DNA of 64,000 bases. Origin: CAZHEV01 sp964531335 [NCBI: uncultured bacterium] (GTDB taxonomy: Bacteria; Eisenbacteria; RBG-16-71-46; CAZHEV01). Location: positions 1-64,000 of the forward strand of contig CAZHEV010000016.1 in NCBI GenBank assembly GCA_964531335.1, read 5' to 3'. A program made the position numbers and the translations under genes. The notes beneath the pieces were generated by a model. It had not been told where the DNA came from. It saw nothing but the letters and a program-made list of their open reading frames with translations, and ran no database searches. Numbering within the stretch: the stretch's first letter is position 1; every line of letters starts with the position of its first letter. Shown piece after piece: positions 7,317-17,134 of this stretch.

Positions 7317-9338
7317 CTAACGCGCCCCTTCGCCCCTCTCGGTGGGCGGCGCCTCGGGCAGCGGCTGCCCCGCCATCCATCTCCGCAGCGCCTCGCGGAG
7401 CAGCTCCTCCATGGGGTGCTCGCCCGACAGGTTCACGGTCTCACCGGGATCGTCCGCGAGGTCATAGAGTTCCCACTCCACTCCCGAGAGCGTTGGCGCC
7501 CGGATGAGCTTCAGGTCCCCGTGCCTTACGCACGTCCACTTTCCGTCGACTCCAGACACGGAGATCCTGTAATTCTCATAGCGCGCGAAAGACGGGTCGT
7601 AGAACCTGCTCTCTGAGAAGACGAACGCCTTGCCGGAGTCAGCTTCCATCGTCTTCAACAGGCTCCTTCCGTCGATTGGGTTTCCCCAGCCCCTCAACCC
7701 CGCGAGTTCGAGCGCGGCCGGGTAGATGTCCACGCTCTCCACGGGCGCCGAGACGCGCGTGCCCGGCCGCACCTCCTTGGGATATCGCACAAGCAGAGGC
7801 ACGGCTATGGAGCTCTCGTACAGCAGGCTGTGCCTGAAATGCACCCCGTGCTCTCCGAAGTTCTCGCCGTGGTCCGAGGTCAGGATGATCACGGTCGATT
7901 CGAGGTACCCTCCCGCTGACATCCCCTCGAAGAGCCTGCCCAGGGCGTCGTCCACGTAGGCTATCTCGCCGTCGTACAGGGCGACGGCCTGCTCCAGCGC
8001 GGCGGGGTCCTTCCCCAGGTTTTCGTACTCGTACTTGTAAGCGCCGGCGTTTCCGGCCGCGTTCTTTATCTCCTCGACCAGGTCGGTGCCTTTCTGGGTG
8101 GGGCCGAAAGCGGCGTCGAAGGGCGGCGGCGGCTCGTACGAGAAGTGAGGCTCGTTGAGCTCGAGTTGCATGAGGAACGGCCGTCCCTCGTCGTGCTTGC
8201 CCTGCATCCACGAGCGCGCCATCTCGACCGCGGGTCCGGCCGCGAGCAAGTCCTCCCGCTCTTTGGGTGTCGTATACCAGGGCATGATCCTGTTCAGGTA
8301 AAGTGTAAAGGTCGTGGCCAGGGGCCAGACCTCGTCGAGATCGTATGAGGTCGTTATAGCCTGGAAGGCGTCATGTCCTTGGTGGTACCCGTACCGCGGG
8401 TCCTCCCATGCTCCGGCGCCGAAGCAGGCGGTCGCGTAACCCTGGGAGCTGAAGACCTCGGCCAGAGTGACCTCGTCGTAGGAGAGGGCCCTCGGGTGGG
8501 CCCTTACCCCGTGCGATCGGGGATAGCGTCCGGTGATTATGGACGCCCTCGAGGATCCCGCGAAAGGCGCCTGGGCTACGGCGTTCTCGAAAAGCGCGCC
8601 CTGCTCGGCCATCCATCTGTCTACGTTGGGCGTGGTCTCCCTGTCGTAGCCGTAACAGCTCAGGTGATCGGCCCTAGCGGTCGAGACGACCACCAGGAGC
8701 ACGTTGGGCCTCTCCGCTTCCGCAACGGCCTGATCGGGGGCCTCCTCCTCGGCGCGCGCCCCTTTCCACGCGACGAGGCCTATGCTAGCCGCCAGGTAGA
8801 GCCCCAACACTGCGAGAGTCAACGCCGCGCCTCGGACCAGCCGCTTGACCTTGGGCTTGGGTCTGGGACTGGATACGCCGGCCGCGGCCCGCACTATTAC
8901 CCCGACCGTCATGGAGAACAGAAGGCTCCCGGCCGAGAATAGTACGTTCCAGATGTAGAAGTTCAGATTGCCTTTCGGGGGCATAACCCAGGTGTTGAGG
9001 ACCTTGCCGCCGGCCAGGAAAAGCACCAGAAACCCGACTATCGAAACCGGCAGCCAGCCCCATCGCACGGAGATGAGCCGCCCCCTGGAGCCCAGGATCC
9101 AGAACAGAATCGCGCCCGTCAGAGCGCCGCAGACGAAGCCCGCCAGCGCGTAGTAGAACACGGAATAGGAGAAGGCCGCGTTCGCGAGCCAGCCGAACCG
9201 GGGCTTGTCCAGCCAGGAGTACGGCGATGATAGAAGCGACGCGAACTCTATGATCGCCAGGGCGATGGAGAACACCATTCCCGCTACCGAGCCGTATGCG
9301 GCGCCTATTGCAGGCGTGGAGCGCTTGCGGGGAGGCAT
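7317..9338 (-). CDS. Membrane-anchored sulfatase-fold protein with missing active-site residues
   Basis: A 673-residue protein. About five membrane segments in residues 1-190 are followed by an alkaline-phosphatase/sulfatase domain (about 210-650). The fold signature is clear: RADHLSCYGYDRETTPNVD, TGRYPRSHGV, and the second metal-site DHGENFGEHG. Two normally essential positions differ. The first metal-binding Asp (VVLDT in the family) is Ser219 (VVST), and the Cys/Ser/Thr nucleophile before P-S-R-x-S is Ala260 (FAGSSRAS). As written it cannot use formylglycine or Thr chemistry, so it may be a binding protein or pseudoenzyme. It is transcribed divergently from a polysaccharide flippase and glycosyltransferase, suggesting a role with surface glycans. 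Confidence 0.8.
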   Translation of the reverse strand: MPPRKRSTPAIGAAYGSVAGMVFSIALAIIEFASLLSSPYSWLDKPRFGWLANAAFSYSVFYYALAGFVCGALTGAILFWILGSRGRLISVRWGWLPVSIVGFLVLFLAGGKVLNTWVMPPKGNLNFYIWNVLFSAGSLLFSMTVGVIVRAAAGVSSPRPKPKVKRLVRGAALTLAVLGLYLAASIGLVAWKGARAEEEAPDQAVAEAERPNVLLVVVSTARADHLSCYGYDRETTPNVDRWMAEQGALFENAVAQAPFAGSSRASIITGRYPRSHGVRAHPRALSYDEVTLAEVFSSQGYATACFGAGAWEDPRYGYHQGHDAFQAITTSYDLDEVWPLATTFTLYLNRIMPWYTTPKEREDLLAAGPAVEMARSWMQGKHDEGRPFLMQLELNEPHFSYEPPPPFDAAFGPTQKGTDLVEEIKNAAGNAGAYKYEYENLGKDPAALEQAVALYDGEIAYVDDALGRLFEGMSAGGYLESTVIILTSDHGENFGEHGVHFRHSLLYESSIAVPLLVRYPKEVRPGTRVSAPVESVDIYPAALELAGLRGWGNPIDGRSLLKTMEADSGKAFVFSESRFYDPSFARYENYRISVSGVDGKWTCVRHGDLKLIRAPTLSGVEWELYDLADDPGETVNLSGEHPMEELLREALRRWMAGQPLPEAPPTERGEGAR

Positions 9339-9734
9339 GTATCGAAGCCTTTCGTTGAGATATCAAACAAGTCCGGTGCGCCCAGTCGGCGAGCGCGGGC
9401 GAAGCGGGGATAGCTTACTACGCGCCTCACCCAGCATAGTGGCTCGCAGCGGTCCTGTCAACGAGAGGGCCTCGCGCGGATCCCGGCCCTAAGCAAGCGT
9501 TTAGCACTATCGGCGGCCCCGAGAAAGCCGCCCCAGGCGTGCCGGTCAACGAGAACCATGCACGGGGGGCCCCTGAGGTGGTATTCTTCTTAGACTGTGG
9601 CGGGGCTTGGTCCGCGAGGTCGGGAGCGGGGCCGTGGCTTTCTGCCGGGACGCCGGGACGTCCTTCGCTCCGGCACGGATGCCCGGCTGCTTGAGGCCGG
9701 CGGGCCGCCGCATCGGGTGGCAGGGGGTTACTCG
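9339..9734. other. Divergent intergenic region without recognisable genes
   Basis: About 400 GC-rich bases between two divergent genes, presumably holding both promoters. I see one small hairpin (GGCGGC 9512-9517 with GCCGCC 9527-9532) and no convincing promoter hexamers. An in-frame ATG at 9597 would extend the flippase by 46 residues of Arg/Gly-rich sequence and is rejected as its start. Confidence 0.5.
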
Positions 9735-11186
9735 TTGGGACCTGAAAGCCATAGTGTTTACTCCAGGGTCGTAAGAGGATCGATGGTCAACGCCGTGAGC
9801 AGCATAGCCCAGCTCGCGATTGGCTTCGGAGGCAGCGTAGTCCTCGCCAGGATCCTGGACCCGGCTGATTTCGGCGTCTTCGCCTTCGCCTTCATCTTCG
9901 TCGCCGTCTTCGACGGGCTGTCATCCTTCCAAACTCAGAGCTTTGTAATCCACAGCAAAGAGGACGTCAGGCGAACCATGAGCGTCGGCTTCACCGTCGA
10001 GCTGATCGCGGCCGCGGCGGCCGTAGCCATCCTCTTGCTCACCTGCCCGATTCTGCTCAAGGCGTTCGACAGGGCGGAGCAGGTGCTCCTGACGCAAATA
10101 TTCGCGGCGATGATCCTGATCCGGCCCTTCAGGGTGGCGCGTGCGGCCTTCGTCAAGGAGCTGCGGTTCGTCCAGGTCGGCGTCTCGCTGCTCGCGGGGC
10201 TCGTGGTGGGAACGGCGCTCAAGATCGGGCTCGGCCTGTCCGGGTTCGGGCCATGGGCCCTGATGGTCGGCACGGTCTCCCTCGTCGCGGTCGAAGTCAC
10301 GATGATGTGGGCTCTCAGCCCCGTGCGCCCGGGGCTGTCGCTGGACAGGGACCTTCTGGGCCCCGTGTTGCGCTTCGGCGCGCCGCTCGTGCTGGCCACG
10401 CTGCTGATACAGGTGTGGACGAAGATGGGCGACTTCATGGTGGGCGGGATCCTGGGAGATTACTGGCTGGGGCTGTACTATCTCGCCTACCGGATACCGT
10501 ATTTCCTCATCGTCCTGGGGCAGTCGGTGGTGCAGGCGGGCTTCCCGGCTCTTTCCAAGGCCAAGGACCGCGCGCAGCTCACCCGCGGCTTCAAGCTCGC
10601 CACTAAGATGACCTTCATGCTCTTCTGCATACCGGCGGTGGTGGGGGTGGTGTGGGCCTGGGAGCTGATAGATCTCATCTACGGAGAGAAGTGGGTCGGC
10701 GCCGCGGCCCCGTTCCGCGTCTTCGTATGCGTCCCCCTGGTGCATTTCACGCTCGTTCACTTCGGCGACCTCTACAAGACACAGGGCAGGACCAGGGAGG
10801 CGACGTTTGTCCTGCTGGGACAGGTGGCGTTCATGGGGGTGGCGGGATACCTCCTGCTGAGCGAGTTCAGGCTCATGGGCATAGCGTTCGCCGTCCTGGC
10901 GGCGGAGATAGCGCCTCTGCCGATAATAAGTCGCCTTGTGAACAAGTACGTCGACATAAGCTACATCGGGCTCCTCTGGCGTCCGGCGCTCGTGGCCGCC
11001 GCATCGGTCGCGGTGGGGCTTCTCATAGAGAACCTGCTCGGAAGAGGGGTCTGGGATATGATTATCGGAGCCGCAGTGCAGGTCGCGGTCTTCGTGGGCG
11101 GCATCGCCGTTCTTGAGAAGAAGGACGTCGGACGTGTAACATCGGAGCTCTGGACACTCTTGAAGAAACATCCCACCGCCAGATAG
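9735..11186 (+). CDS. Polysaccharide flippase (Wzx/MATE-like, MOP superfamily)
   Basis: An integral membrane protein of about 483 residues with 12-14 hydrophobic segments and the family start pattern (VLARILDPADFGVFAFAFIF), as in Wzx/RfbX translocases. These flip lipid-linked oligosaccharides across the inner membrane during O-antigen, capsule or exopolysaccharide synthesis. I chose the TTG at 9735, which has AGGGGG 7 bases upstream and gives a short cytoplasmic lead before the first helix; the ATG at 9783 is possible but removes part of that lead. A glycosyltransferase gene follows 8 bases downstream in the same direction, consistent with a small glycan operon. Confidence 0.85.
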   Translation: MGPESHSVYSRVVRGSMVNAVSSIAQLAIGFGGSVVLARILDPADFGVFAFAFIFVAVFDGLSSFQTQSFVIHSKEDVRRTMSVGFTVELIAAAAAVAILLLTCPILLKAFDRAEQVLLTQIFAAMILIRPFRVARAAFVKELRFVQVGVSLLAGLVVGTALKIGLGLSGFGPWALMVGTVSLVAVEVTMMWALSPVRPGLSLDRDLLGPVLRFGAPLVLATLLIQVWTKMGDFMVGGILGDYWLGLYYLAYRIPYFLIVLGQSVVQAGFPALSKAKDRAQLTRGFKLATKMTFMLFCIPAVVGVVWAWELIDLIYGEKWVGAAAPFRVFVCVPLVHFTLVHFGDLYKTQGRTREATFVLLGQVAFMGVAGYLLLSEFRLMGIAFAVLAAEIAPLPIISRLVNKYVDISYIGLLWRPALVAAASVAVGLLIENLLGRGVWDMIIGAAVQVAVFVGGIAVLEKKDVGRVTSELWTLLKKHPTAR

Positions 11187-11194
11187 AGGATATA

Positions 11195-12367
11195 ATGAGG
11201 ATCTGCTTTTTCATTACCAGGTACGCCCCCATCTTCAGCGGCCAGGCGATCCAGCTCGAGAGGATAGGGCGCCAGCTCAAGAGGAAAGGGGTGGAGTTCT
11301 TCGTGGTCGGCTATCGCTTCGGCGGCCTCTCCTCCCACGAGGTGAGAGACGGCGTGCCGATCCATCGCATCTGCACCTCGCTGCCGGGCAGGCTGGGCAT
11401 GCTCAGCCTGGAGGTGAAGTCCTTCCTGGCGATGATGAGATTCAGGAATGCTTTTGATATTCTGCACGTACACAGCGTTTCGACCGGCAAGTACGGCGCC
11501 ATGCTCGCCTCCAAGCTGCTCGGCAAAAGGACCGTCTTCGAGATGACGCTCGTGGGGTCGGACGACCCCGAGACCATAAGGAAGGACAGCCCGCTGCCGG
11601 CGATGGAGATGGCCTTCTTCCGCATGTTCGACCGGTATTTCGCTATCTCCGAGGCCCTCGCCCAGAGCTACGAGAGGATGGGGCTCCCTAAGGGCAAGCT
11701 ATGGCGGCTGTCGAAGGGCGTGGACACGGAGCGCTATGCGCCCCTCGAGGACAAGCGGCCTTTGAGGAGGGAGCTGGGCCTGCCGGAGGAGCCGCCGCTG
11801 GTCGTCTTCGTGGGCGCGGTCATGAAGAGGAAGGGAGTGGACGTGCTTCTCGAGGCCTGGAAGAAGGTGGCGGCCCGGGACGAGCGGACCGTGCTCGTGA
11901 TCGTCGGGCCCGATACCTTCGACGAAGTTCAGAGGCATCTGGACGACTTCGCGCGGGAGGCCAAGGAGATAGCGGAGAGAACCGTGGGCGGAAGGGTGAT
12001 ATTCACCGGGATGACGGACAGGGTGCACGATTATCTCAGGGCCTCGGACATATTCGTCTTTCCGTCCAGGGCGGAGGGGATGCCCGCTTCGCCGCTGGAG
12101 GCCTTGAGCTGCGGGCTGCCCTGCGTGCTGGCGCCCATGGAGGGGATAGCGGAGCAGGTGATAGAGAACGGCAAGAGTGGCATAATCGTGCCGCAGCACG
12201 ACTACAACGCCCTGGCGGACGCGTTGCTCGGGCTCCTGAGGGACCCAGGGCGCGCGGCCGAGCTGGGAAGGAACGCCCGCAGCAGGGCGCTGGAGCGTTT
12301 CTCCGTCCAGAAGGCCGCCGAGGACTTGATCGGATACTATGACGAGATGTTGACCAAGCGGGGCTGA
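11195..12367 (+). CDS. Glycosyltransferase family 4 (GT-B fold)
   Basis: A 390-residue GT4 enzyme. The N-terminal acceptor domain starts MRICFFITRYAPIFSGQAIQ. The C-terminal nucleotide-sugar domain has VVFVGAVMKRKGVDVLLEAW and the EX7E motif (EGMPASPLE) around residues 294-302, within FVFPSRAEGMPASPLEALSC. It transfers a sugar from an NDP-sugar, with the sugar unknown, to a growing glycan in the cytoplasm. It follows the flippase by 8 bases and is certainly cotranscribed with it, so both probably serve one surface polysaccharide. Confidence 0.88.
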   Translation: MRICFFITRYAPIFSGQAIQLERIGRQLKRKGVEFFVVGYRFGGLSSHEVRDGVPIHRICTSLPGRLGMLSLEVKSFLAMMRFRNAFDILHVHSVSTGKYGAMLASKLLGKRTVFEMTLVGSDDPETIRKDSPLPAMEMAFFRMFDRYFAISEALAQSYERMGLPKGKLWRLSKGVDTERYAPLEDKRPLRRELGLPEEPPLVVFVGAVMKRKGVDVLLEAWKKVAARDERTVLVIVGPDTFDEVQRHLDDFAREAKEIAERTVGGRVIFTGMTDRVHDYLRASDIFVFPSRAEGMPASPLEALSCGLPCVLAPMEGIAEQVIENGKSGIIVPQHDYNALADALLGLLRDPGRAAELGRNARSRALERFSVQKAAEDLIGYYDEMLTKRG

Positions 12368-12380
12368 CCGCTGTTTCGCC

Positions 12381-12409
12381 GGCCCCGCCGGTGATCCCGT
12401 GGCGGGGCC
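12381..12409 (+). other. GC-rich hairpin after the glycosyltransferase gene
   Basis: GGCCCCGCC (12381-12389) and GGCGGGGCC (12401-12409) form a perfect 9-bp stem over an 11-base loop, 13 bases after the glycosyltransferase stop. There is no T-run, so it may be a pause site, a terminator lacking a T-tract, or an mRNA-stabilising hairpin between the glycan genes and proline dehydrogenase. Confidence 0.4.
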
Positions 12410-12435
12410 GCGGGCGCGTGAGGGGAGCTTCTTAT

Positions 12436-13335
12436 ATGTCGTTGATGGATAGCGTGGTGGCAAAGGGGATACTGCCGCTTATTCCAAAAGGTATAGCAAA
12501 GCGGTTCGCGAGCAGGTACGTGCCGGGCGAGAGGCTCGAGGACGCGCTTGCCGCGGCGAGGAAGATGAACGCCCTGGGGATGTGCGCGTCTTTGGACATC
12601 CTCGGCGAGTACTCCACCACGCTCAACGACGCCGTGAGCGCGGCCGGGGAGTACAAAGACGCTCTCGACGCGATAGCGGACAACAAGCTCGACGCGAACA
12701 TTTCGGTCAAGCCCACGCACCTCGGCCTCAAGATAAACGCGGAGAAGTGCTACGAGCTTTACGACGAGCTGTGCAGGAAGGCGGCCTCGGCGAACAATTT
12801 CTTGCGGATCGACATGGAGAACTCCGCCACCACTCAGGCTACCCTTGACATGTACAAACGCCTGAGAAGAGACCACGACAACGTCGGTGTCGTGGTCCAG
12901 GCTTACCTGCGCCGTACCATGAACGACGTCAGGGACCTGCTCGGCGCGCCGGCCAATTTGAGGCTCTGCAAGGGCGTCTACGTCGAGCCCAGGAAGATCG
13001 CCTACAGGGACATGGAGACGATCAACCGAAACTTCATGGCGGTCCTCGAGGTCGTTCTCTCGAACGGAGCGTACGTGGGCATCGCCACGCACGACGAGCG
13101 CATAGTCTGGCAGAGCATGGATCTCATCGATAGGCTCAACCCCTCCCCGGGGGTGTTCGAGTTCCAGATGCTATGGGGCGTCGACGACGAGCTCAGGGAC
13201 ATAATCTTCGATACCGGTCACAAGCTGAGGATCTACATTCCCTACGGCCGGGACTGGTACGCCTACAGCATGAGAAGGCTGAAGGAGAACCCGCGCCTGG
13301 CGGGCGACGTTGCCAGGTCGGCGCTGAAGATCTAG
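12436..13335 (+). CDS. Proline dehydrogenase (PutA-type monofunctional PRODH)
   Basis: A 299-residue TIM-barrel FAD enzyme that oxidises proline to pyrroline-5-carboxylate and passes electrons to the quinone pool. The family landmarks are present: ISVKPTHLGL, FLRIDMENSATT, GVVVQAYLRRT, LCKGVYVEP and the C-terminal RIYIPYGRDWYAYSMRRLKENP, which holds the R-R pair binding the substrate carboxylate. The length suits the monofunctional bacterial form. The ATG at 12436 follows AGGGGAG; an upstream ATG at 12391 only adds Arg/Gly residues. No P5C dehydrogenase gene is adjacent. Confidence 0.9.
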   Translation: MSLMDSVVAKGILPLIPKGIAKRFASRYVPGERLEDALAAARKMNALGMCASLDILGEYSTTLNDAVSAAGEYKDALDAIADNKLDANISVKPTHLGLKINAEKCYELYDELCRKAASANNFLRIDMENSATTQATLDMYKRLRRDHDNVGVVVQAYLRRTMNDVRDLLGAPANLRLCKGVYVEPRKIAYRDMETINRNFMAVLEVVLSNGAYVGIATHDERIVWQSMDLIDRLNPSPGVFEFQMLWGVDDELRDIIFDTGHKLRIYIPYGRDWYAYSMRRLKENPRLAGDVARSALKI

Positions 13336-13417
13336 CGTCCCGGCGGGGCGGGCGTGGCGGCCCGGCCCGGGGTGAGCTCCCGGCGCAGGCGATGGGGCGT
13401 AAGCGGGCGGCTCCGTC

Positions 13418-14542
13418 TCAGCGCAGCCTCTCCAGCGCCCAGCCGATCTGCTCTGCGAGCCGCGAGGAAGCCGTCACAGCGCGGGGCTCCAGGGCTCCCG
13501 CGAGCCGGCGGTCTCCCGAGTTTCCCGCGGCTATGGCCAGGTTCCTGAAAAGCCTCTCCCCGCGAGCCCTTTCGACCGCGGTCCCCTCGATCAGCTTGGA
13601 GAGAAGGTCGGGATTGGACAGGGCCCACCGAAGGTCCAGATCGGGCAACCCCGGCCTGGGCGAGAACGCGGGATCGGGCCGGGCCCGGACCTTTCGATTC
13701 CAGGGGCAGACCGCCTGGCAGACGTCGCAACCGAAAACCCAATGTCCGACCAGCTCGCGAAGGCGCGGCGGCAGGGCGTCCTTAAGCTCTATTGTGAGGT
13801 AGGATAAGCACAGCCTGGAGTCGACCGTGTGCGGGGCGACTATCGCTCCCGTGGGGCACGCCTCGATGCAGTCCGCGCACGTACCGCACCGGTCGGGGGC
13901 GGGACCGTCCGGTGGCAGAACGATATCCACGAATACCGAGCCCAAGTACAGCCACGAGCCCAGAGATTGATTTATGAGCGCCGTGTTCTTGCCGATCCAT
14001 CCCAGCCCCGCGCGCGCCGCCCAGTCGCGCTCCAGCACAGGCCCCGTGTCCACGTAGGCCCTGGTGCGGGAGGCTCCGTTGGCCTGAAGGAAGGACTCCA
14101 GGCGGTCGAGTCTCTCGCCCATGACGCGGTGGTAGTCGTCGCCGCACGCGTAGCAGGAGAGCCTGCCCCGGGCGCCCCTTTGGATGGAGGGGGCTCGCCG
14201 AGCGTCCTCCACGTGCGGCTCCGTTCGAGCCGACGTAGCCCCGGCGGTCGCGTCGGCTTCTCCCGCGCTCGGTGCGCCGGCGGGCGGTTCACCCTCCCTT
14301 GACTTGTCAGGGCCGGGGTAGCTCATCGCGACACATATAATTGAACGAGCCCAGGGGAACCTCGTCCTCGGATCGGCCCGGGCCGCCGCGGAGCGGCCCA
14401 TGTAGGCCATCTCGCCGGCGAAGCCACGGCGGAGCCAGTCCATGAAACGGCCGGCGTGAGGCGCTTCGCCCGGCCTGGCAATCCCCACCAGGTCGAAGCC
14501 CAGAGCGGTCGTTTTCTTTTTCAACGCTACTTTATCGATCAC
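13418..14542 (-). CDS. queG: Epoxyqueuosine reductase QueG
   Basis: A 374-residue enzyme for the last step of queuosine synthesis, reducing epoxyqueuosine to queuosine in tRNA with cobalamin and two 4Fe-4S clusters. The two ferredoxin-type cysteine sets are CGTCADCIEACP and CDVCQAVCPWN. The N-terminal GFDLVGIARPGE and GWIGKNTALINQSLGSWLYLG motifs are typical. A low-complexity insert rich in Ala, Gly and Glu lies near residues 78-125, not usual for the family. The C-terminal HEAT-like part is short. It is transcribed with cydAB on the minus strand, 33 bases after cydB, and converges with proline dehydrogenase. Confidence 0.9.
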   Translation of the reverse strand: MIDKVALKKKTTALGFDLVGIARPGEAPHAGRFMDWLRRGFAGEMAYMGRSAAARADPRTRFPWARSIICVAMSYPGPDKSREGEPPAGAPSAGEADATAGATSARTEPHVEDARRAPSIQRGARGRLSCYACGDDYHRVMGERLDRLESFLQANGASRTRAYVDTGPVLERDWAARAGLGWIGKNTALINQSLGSWLYLGSVFVDIVLPPDGPAPDRCGTCADCIEACPTGAIVAPHTVDSRLCLSYLTIELKDALPPRLRELVGHWVFGCDVCQAVCPWNRKVRARPDPAFSPRPGLPDLDLRWALSNPDLLSKLIEGTAVERARGERLFRNLAIAAGNSGDRRLAGALEPRAVTASSRLAEQIGWALERLR

Positions 14543-14575
14543 GGAACAGCCGGAGCCGGCCGCGGCCGGACTTTG

Positions 14576-15607
14576 CTAGTAGCTCGTGGCGTCGTCGAGC
14601 TTAACCTTGCCGCGGAAGATCCAGTAGATACTGCCGGTATATGCCAACACGAAGGGCATTCCGATCGCGGCTATGATGAACATGATCTTGAGGGTCTTCT
14701 GGGACGAGGAGGCGTTGTAGATGTTCAGGCTGAACTCCGCCGCTGTGCTCGAGAACAGTATCGTGGGGTAGAGACCGATCCCGAAGAGCGCGAGCAATCC
14801 CGCTATGGCAGCCCCGGACGAGAGGAAGGCCCGGAAATGGCGCTCGTGCGTCACCTCCCGCGGTATGTTCGCTATGGCCAGTATGGTCAGCGCGGGCGCC
14901 AGCAGCAAAGGGGGAAAATGCTCGAACCTGGTGGTCATGTGTGGAACCAGGGTCAAGGTGACCGCGGTGAGTATCACGTAGAGGATTATGAACGCGGGTA
15001 CCGTGCGCTTCGCCCACCGCTTTGCCTTGTCCTGCATGTCGCCTTCCGTCTTCAGGACCAGGTATATCGATCCATGCATGACGAAGAGCGATACCGTGGT
15101 GATCCCGACCAGCAAGGCGTAAGGGTTTATCAACGTCCAGAAGCCGCCCGCGTACTCCTTGTCCGGACCTATGGGGATCCCCTGCACGATGTTGCCCAGA
15201 GCCACGCCGGCAAGAAAAGCAATGAATATGCTGGCGATGCTGAAAAGAACATCCCAGGTGGAGCGCCATCGCCCGCCGGGTCGCTTGCTGCGAAACTCGA
15301 TGGCGACCGCGCGGAATATCAACACCATGAGGAGCAGCATGAACGCGGTGTAGAACCCGGAGAAGGCGGTCGCGTAGACGTGGGGGAAAGCGGCGAACAG
15401 CGCGCCGCCCGCGGTTATCAGCCACACTTCATTCCCGTCCCAGACGGGACCTATGGAGTTGAGCATGAGACGGCGCTCTTCGTCCGTCTTGGTGAAGAGA
15501 TGCAAGGCGCCCACGCCGAGATCGAAGCCATCCAGGACGGCGTAACCAATGAAGAGCACACCCACCAGCAGGAACCAGATTGTGTTCAGATCCAGAGCGA
15601 GCTCCAT
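14576..15607 (-). CDS. cydB: Cytochrome bd ubiquinol oxidase subunit II
   Basis: A 343-residue membrane protein with about nine helices. It starts MELALDLNTIWFLLVGVLFIGYAVLDGFDLGVG, the signature CydB N-terminus, and has the GNEVWLITAGGALFAAFP motif. With CydA it forms the high-affinity terminal oxidase, which reduces oxygen to water at low oxygen tension without pumping protons. It lies 58 bases after cydA on the same strand, and its length is normal. No separate cydX small-subunit gene is visible in the gap to queG. Confidence 0.95.
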   Translation of the reverse strand: MELALDLNTIWFLLVGVLFIGYAVLDGFDLGVGALHLFTKTDEERRLMLNSIGPVWDGNEVWLITAGGALFAAFPHVYATAFSGFYTAFMLLLMVLIFRAVAIEFRSKRPGGRWRSTWDVLFSIASIFIAFLAGVALGNIVQGIPIGPDKEYAGGFWTLINPYALLVGITTVSLFVMHGSIYLVLKTEGDMQDKAKRWAKRTVPAFIILYVILTAVTLTLVPHMTTRFEHFPPLLLAPALTILAIANIPREVTHERHFRAFLSSGAAIAGLLALFGIGLYPTILFSSTAAEFSLNIYNASSSQKTLKIMFIIAAIGMPFVLAYTGSIYWIFRGKVKLDDATSY

Positions 15608-15665
15608 GAGATCTCCGATTGCCGGGCGCCGCGGACCGGGTGTCGCGCCCCGCCCACAAGGGGCG

Positions 15666-17072
15666 CTACCTTCGCCTTCTCTTCTCCCGTCCGTCCACCG
15701 GGAGGCTGTCTATCTCCCTTTTCACGTACTCGTAGGTGGAGGCTTCGTCCTCCGTTTTCGCCGGCCCCGTCTTTATCTTGTTGTCGAGAAGGAATATGAA
15801 CAGCGCGAACAACAGCGCGTAGACCAGCACGAACATGGCCAGGGAGAACATCGCCTGGCTCTCCGACAGCACGGGCGAGACCGCATCCGAAGTCCTCAAC
15901 AGACCTTGAACGGCCCACGGCTGGCGTCCGACCTCAGCGGAGATCCACCCGACCTGATTCGCTATCTGGGGCAAGAGCACGGAGAAGACCAGTATCCACA
16001 AGAACCATCTCTTATCGAAGAGAGTCCCACGCCAGAGAAAGAACGCGGAGCCCACTCCCAGGGCGATCAGGGCCATGCCGATCGCGATCATGATGTGATA
16101 GCTCTGGAAGACCAGGTTCACCGGCGGCCTGTCCTCGGGAGCGAAGCTGCTCAGGCCCGTGACCGGTTCGGAGGAGTCGAAGTGGACCAGCCAGCTCAGC
16201 ATGCCGGGGATCCTGGCTCCGAGCTTCACCTCCTCGGTCTTCTCGTCCACCCATCCGAACAGGTACATGTCGCCCGGCGCGGAGGCCTCGTAATGTCCCT
16301 CGAAGGCCGCCAGCTTGGCCGGTTGATTCAAGGCGACCCCATCGGCGCTGATGTGACCTGTCGCAAGCTGAAGCAACGAGGTGAGCAGAAGGAACACTAC
16401 GCCGATCTTGAGAGAGAGCCTGGCGAACTCGATGTGTCTCTTCTTGATGAGATAGTAGGCGCTGACGCTTATCACCAGGGTCGCGCCGGCCACCCAAGCT
16501 CCGCTGAGCACGTGTGCGAGGCGGTCCATGGACGAGGGGTTGAACACGAGCTGCCAGAAATCGGTGATCTCCGCGCGCACGTTGGCGCCTTCCCCGACCA
16601 GGTGATAGCCGGCGGGGGTCTGCTGCCACGAGTTGGCTATGACTATCCAGACCGCGCTGAACATCGAGCCCAGCGAGACGAGGACCGTGGAGAGGAAGTG
16701 GGTCTTAGGGCCGACCCTGTCCCAGCCGAAGACCAGTATTGCCAGAAAGCCCGACTCGAGAAAGAAGGCGAAGATGCCCTCCGCGGCCAGCGCGCTTCCG
16801 AAGACGTCCCCGACGAAGCGCGAGTAGGCGGACCAATTCGTGCCGAATTGGAACTCCATCACGATCCCGGAGGCCACCCCCATCGCGAATATCAGTGCGA
16901 AGATCTTGACCCAGAAGCGGGTCATATCCTCGTATATCTTCTTCTTTGTCTTGAGGTACATCCCCTCCATGACCACGAGGATGACGCCCAAGCCTATGGA
17001 GAGCGGGGGAAAGATGTAATGGAAAGCCACGGTGAAGGCGAATTGGATTCGTGATAGGAGAACAGGATCCAT
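15666..17072 (-). CDS. cydA: Cytochrome bd ubiquinol oxidase subunit I
   Basis: A 468-residue haem-carrying subunit. The haem b595 ligand region ([17 protein letters not shown], His18) and the quinol-site motif [18 protein letters not shown] are intact. It oxidises quinol at the periplasmic face through the Q-loop, which here looks like the shorter type. It is first in a cydA-cydB-queG transcription unit with a plausible promoter about 60-90 bases upstream. The C-terminus is charged and cytoplasmic (DGREKRRRR). Confidence 0.95.
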   Translation of the reverse strand: MDPVLLSRIQFAFTVAFHYIFPPLSIGLGVILVVMEGMYLKTKKKIYEDMTRFWVKIFALIFAMGVASGIVMEFQFGTNWSAYSRFVGDVFGSALAAEGIFAFFLESGFLAILVFGWDRVGPKTHFLSTVLVSLGSMFSAVWIVIANSWQQTPAGYHLVGEGANVRAEITDFWQLVFNPSSMDRLAHVLSGAWVAGATLVISVSAYYLIKKRHIEFARLSLKIGVVFLLLTSLLQLATGHISADGVALNQPAKLAAFEGHYEASAPGDMYLFGWVDEKTEEVKLGARIPGMLSWLVHFDSSEPVTGLSSFAPEDRPPVNLVFQSYHIMIAIGMALIALGVGSAFFLWRGTLFDKRWFLWILVFSVLLPQIANQVGWISAEVGRQPWAVQGLLRTSDAVSPVLSESQAMFSLAMFVLVYALLFALFIFLLDNKIKTGPAKTEDEASTYEYVKREIDSLPVDGREKRRRR

Positions 17073-17134
17073 AGAGTCCTCTTCGGCCGGTCAGGTATGG
17101 GGGACACCGTGGTGCTGTTCACGCAAACGCGTAC

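Noticed and set aside
9921-11171. 416-codon minus-strand ORF
   Set aside because: Antisense to the flippase gene; composition is His/Arg/Glu-rich and not membrane-like.
14456-15799. 447-codon plus-strand ORF
   Set aside because: It is antisense to cydB and queG; its translation is Arg/Glu/His-rich without any fold pattern, typical of a shadow frame in GC-rich DNA.
15549-17054. 501-codon plus-strand ORF
   Set aside because: Antisense to cydA, whose haem and quinol motifs are unambiguous; the shadow frame has no motif.
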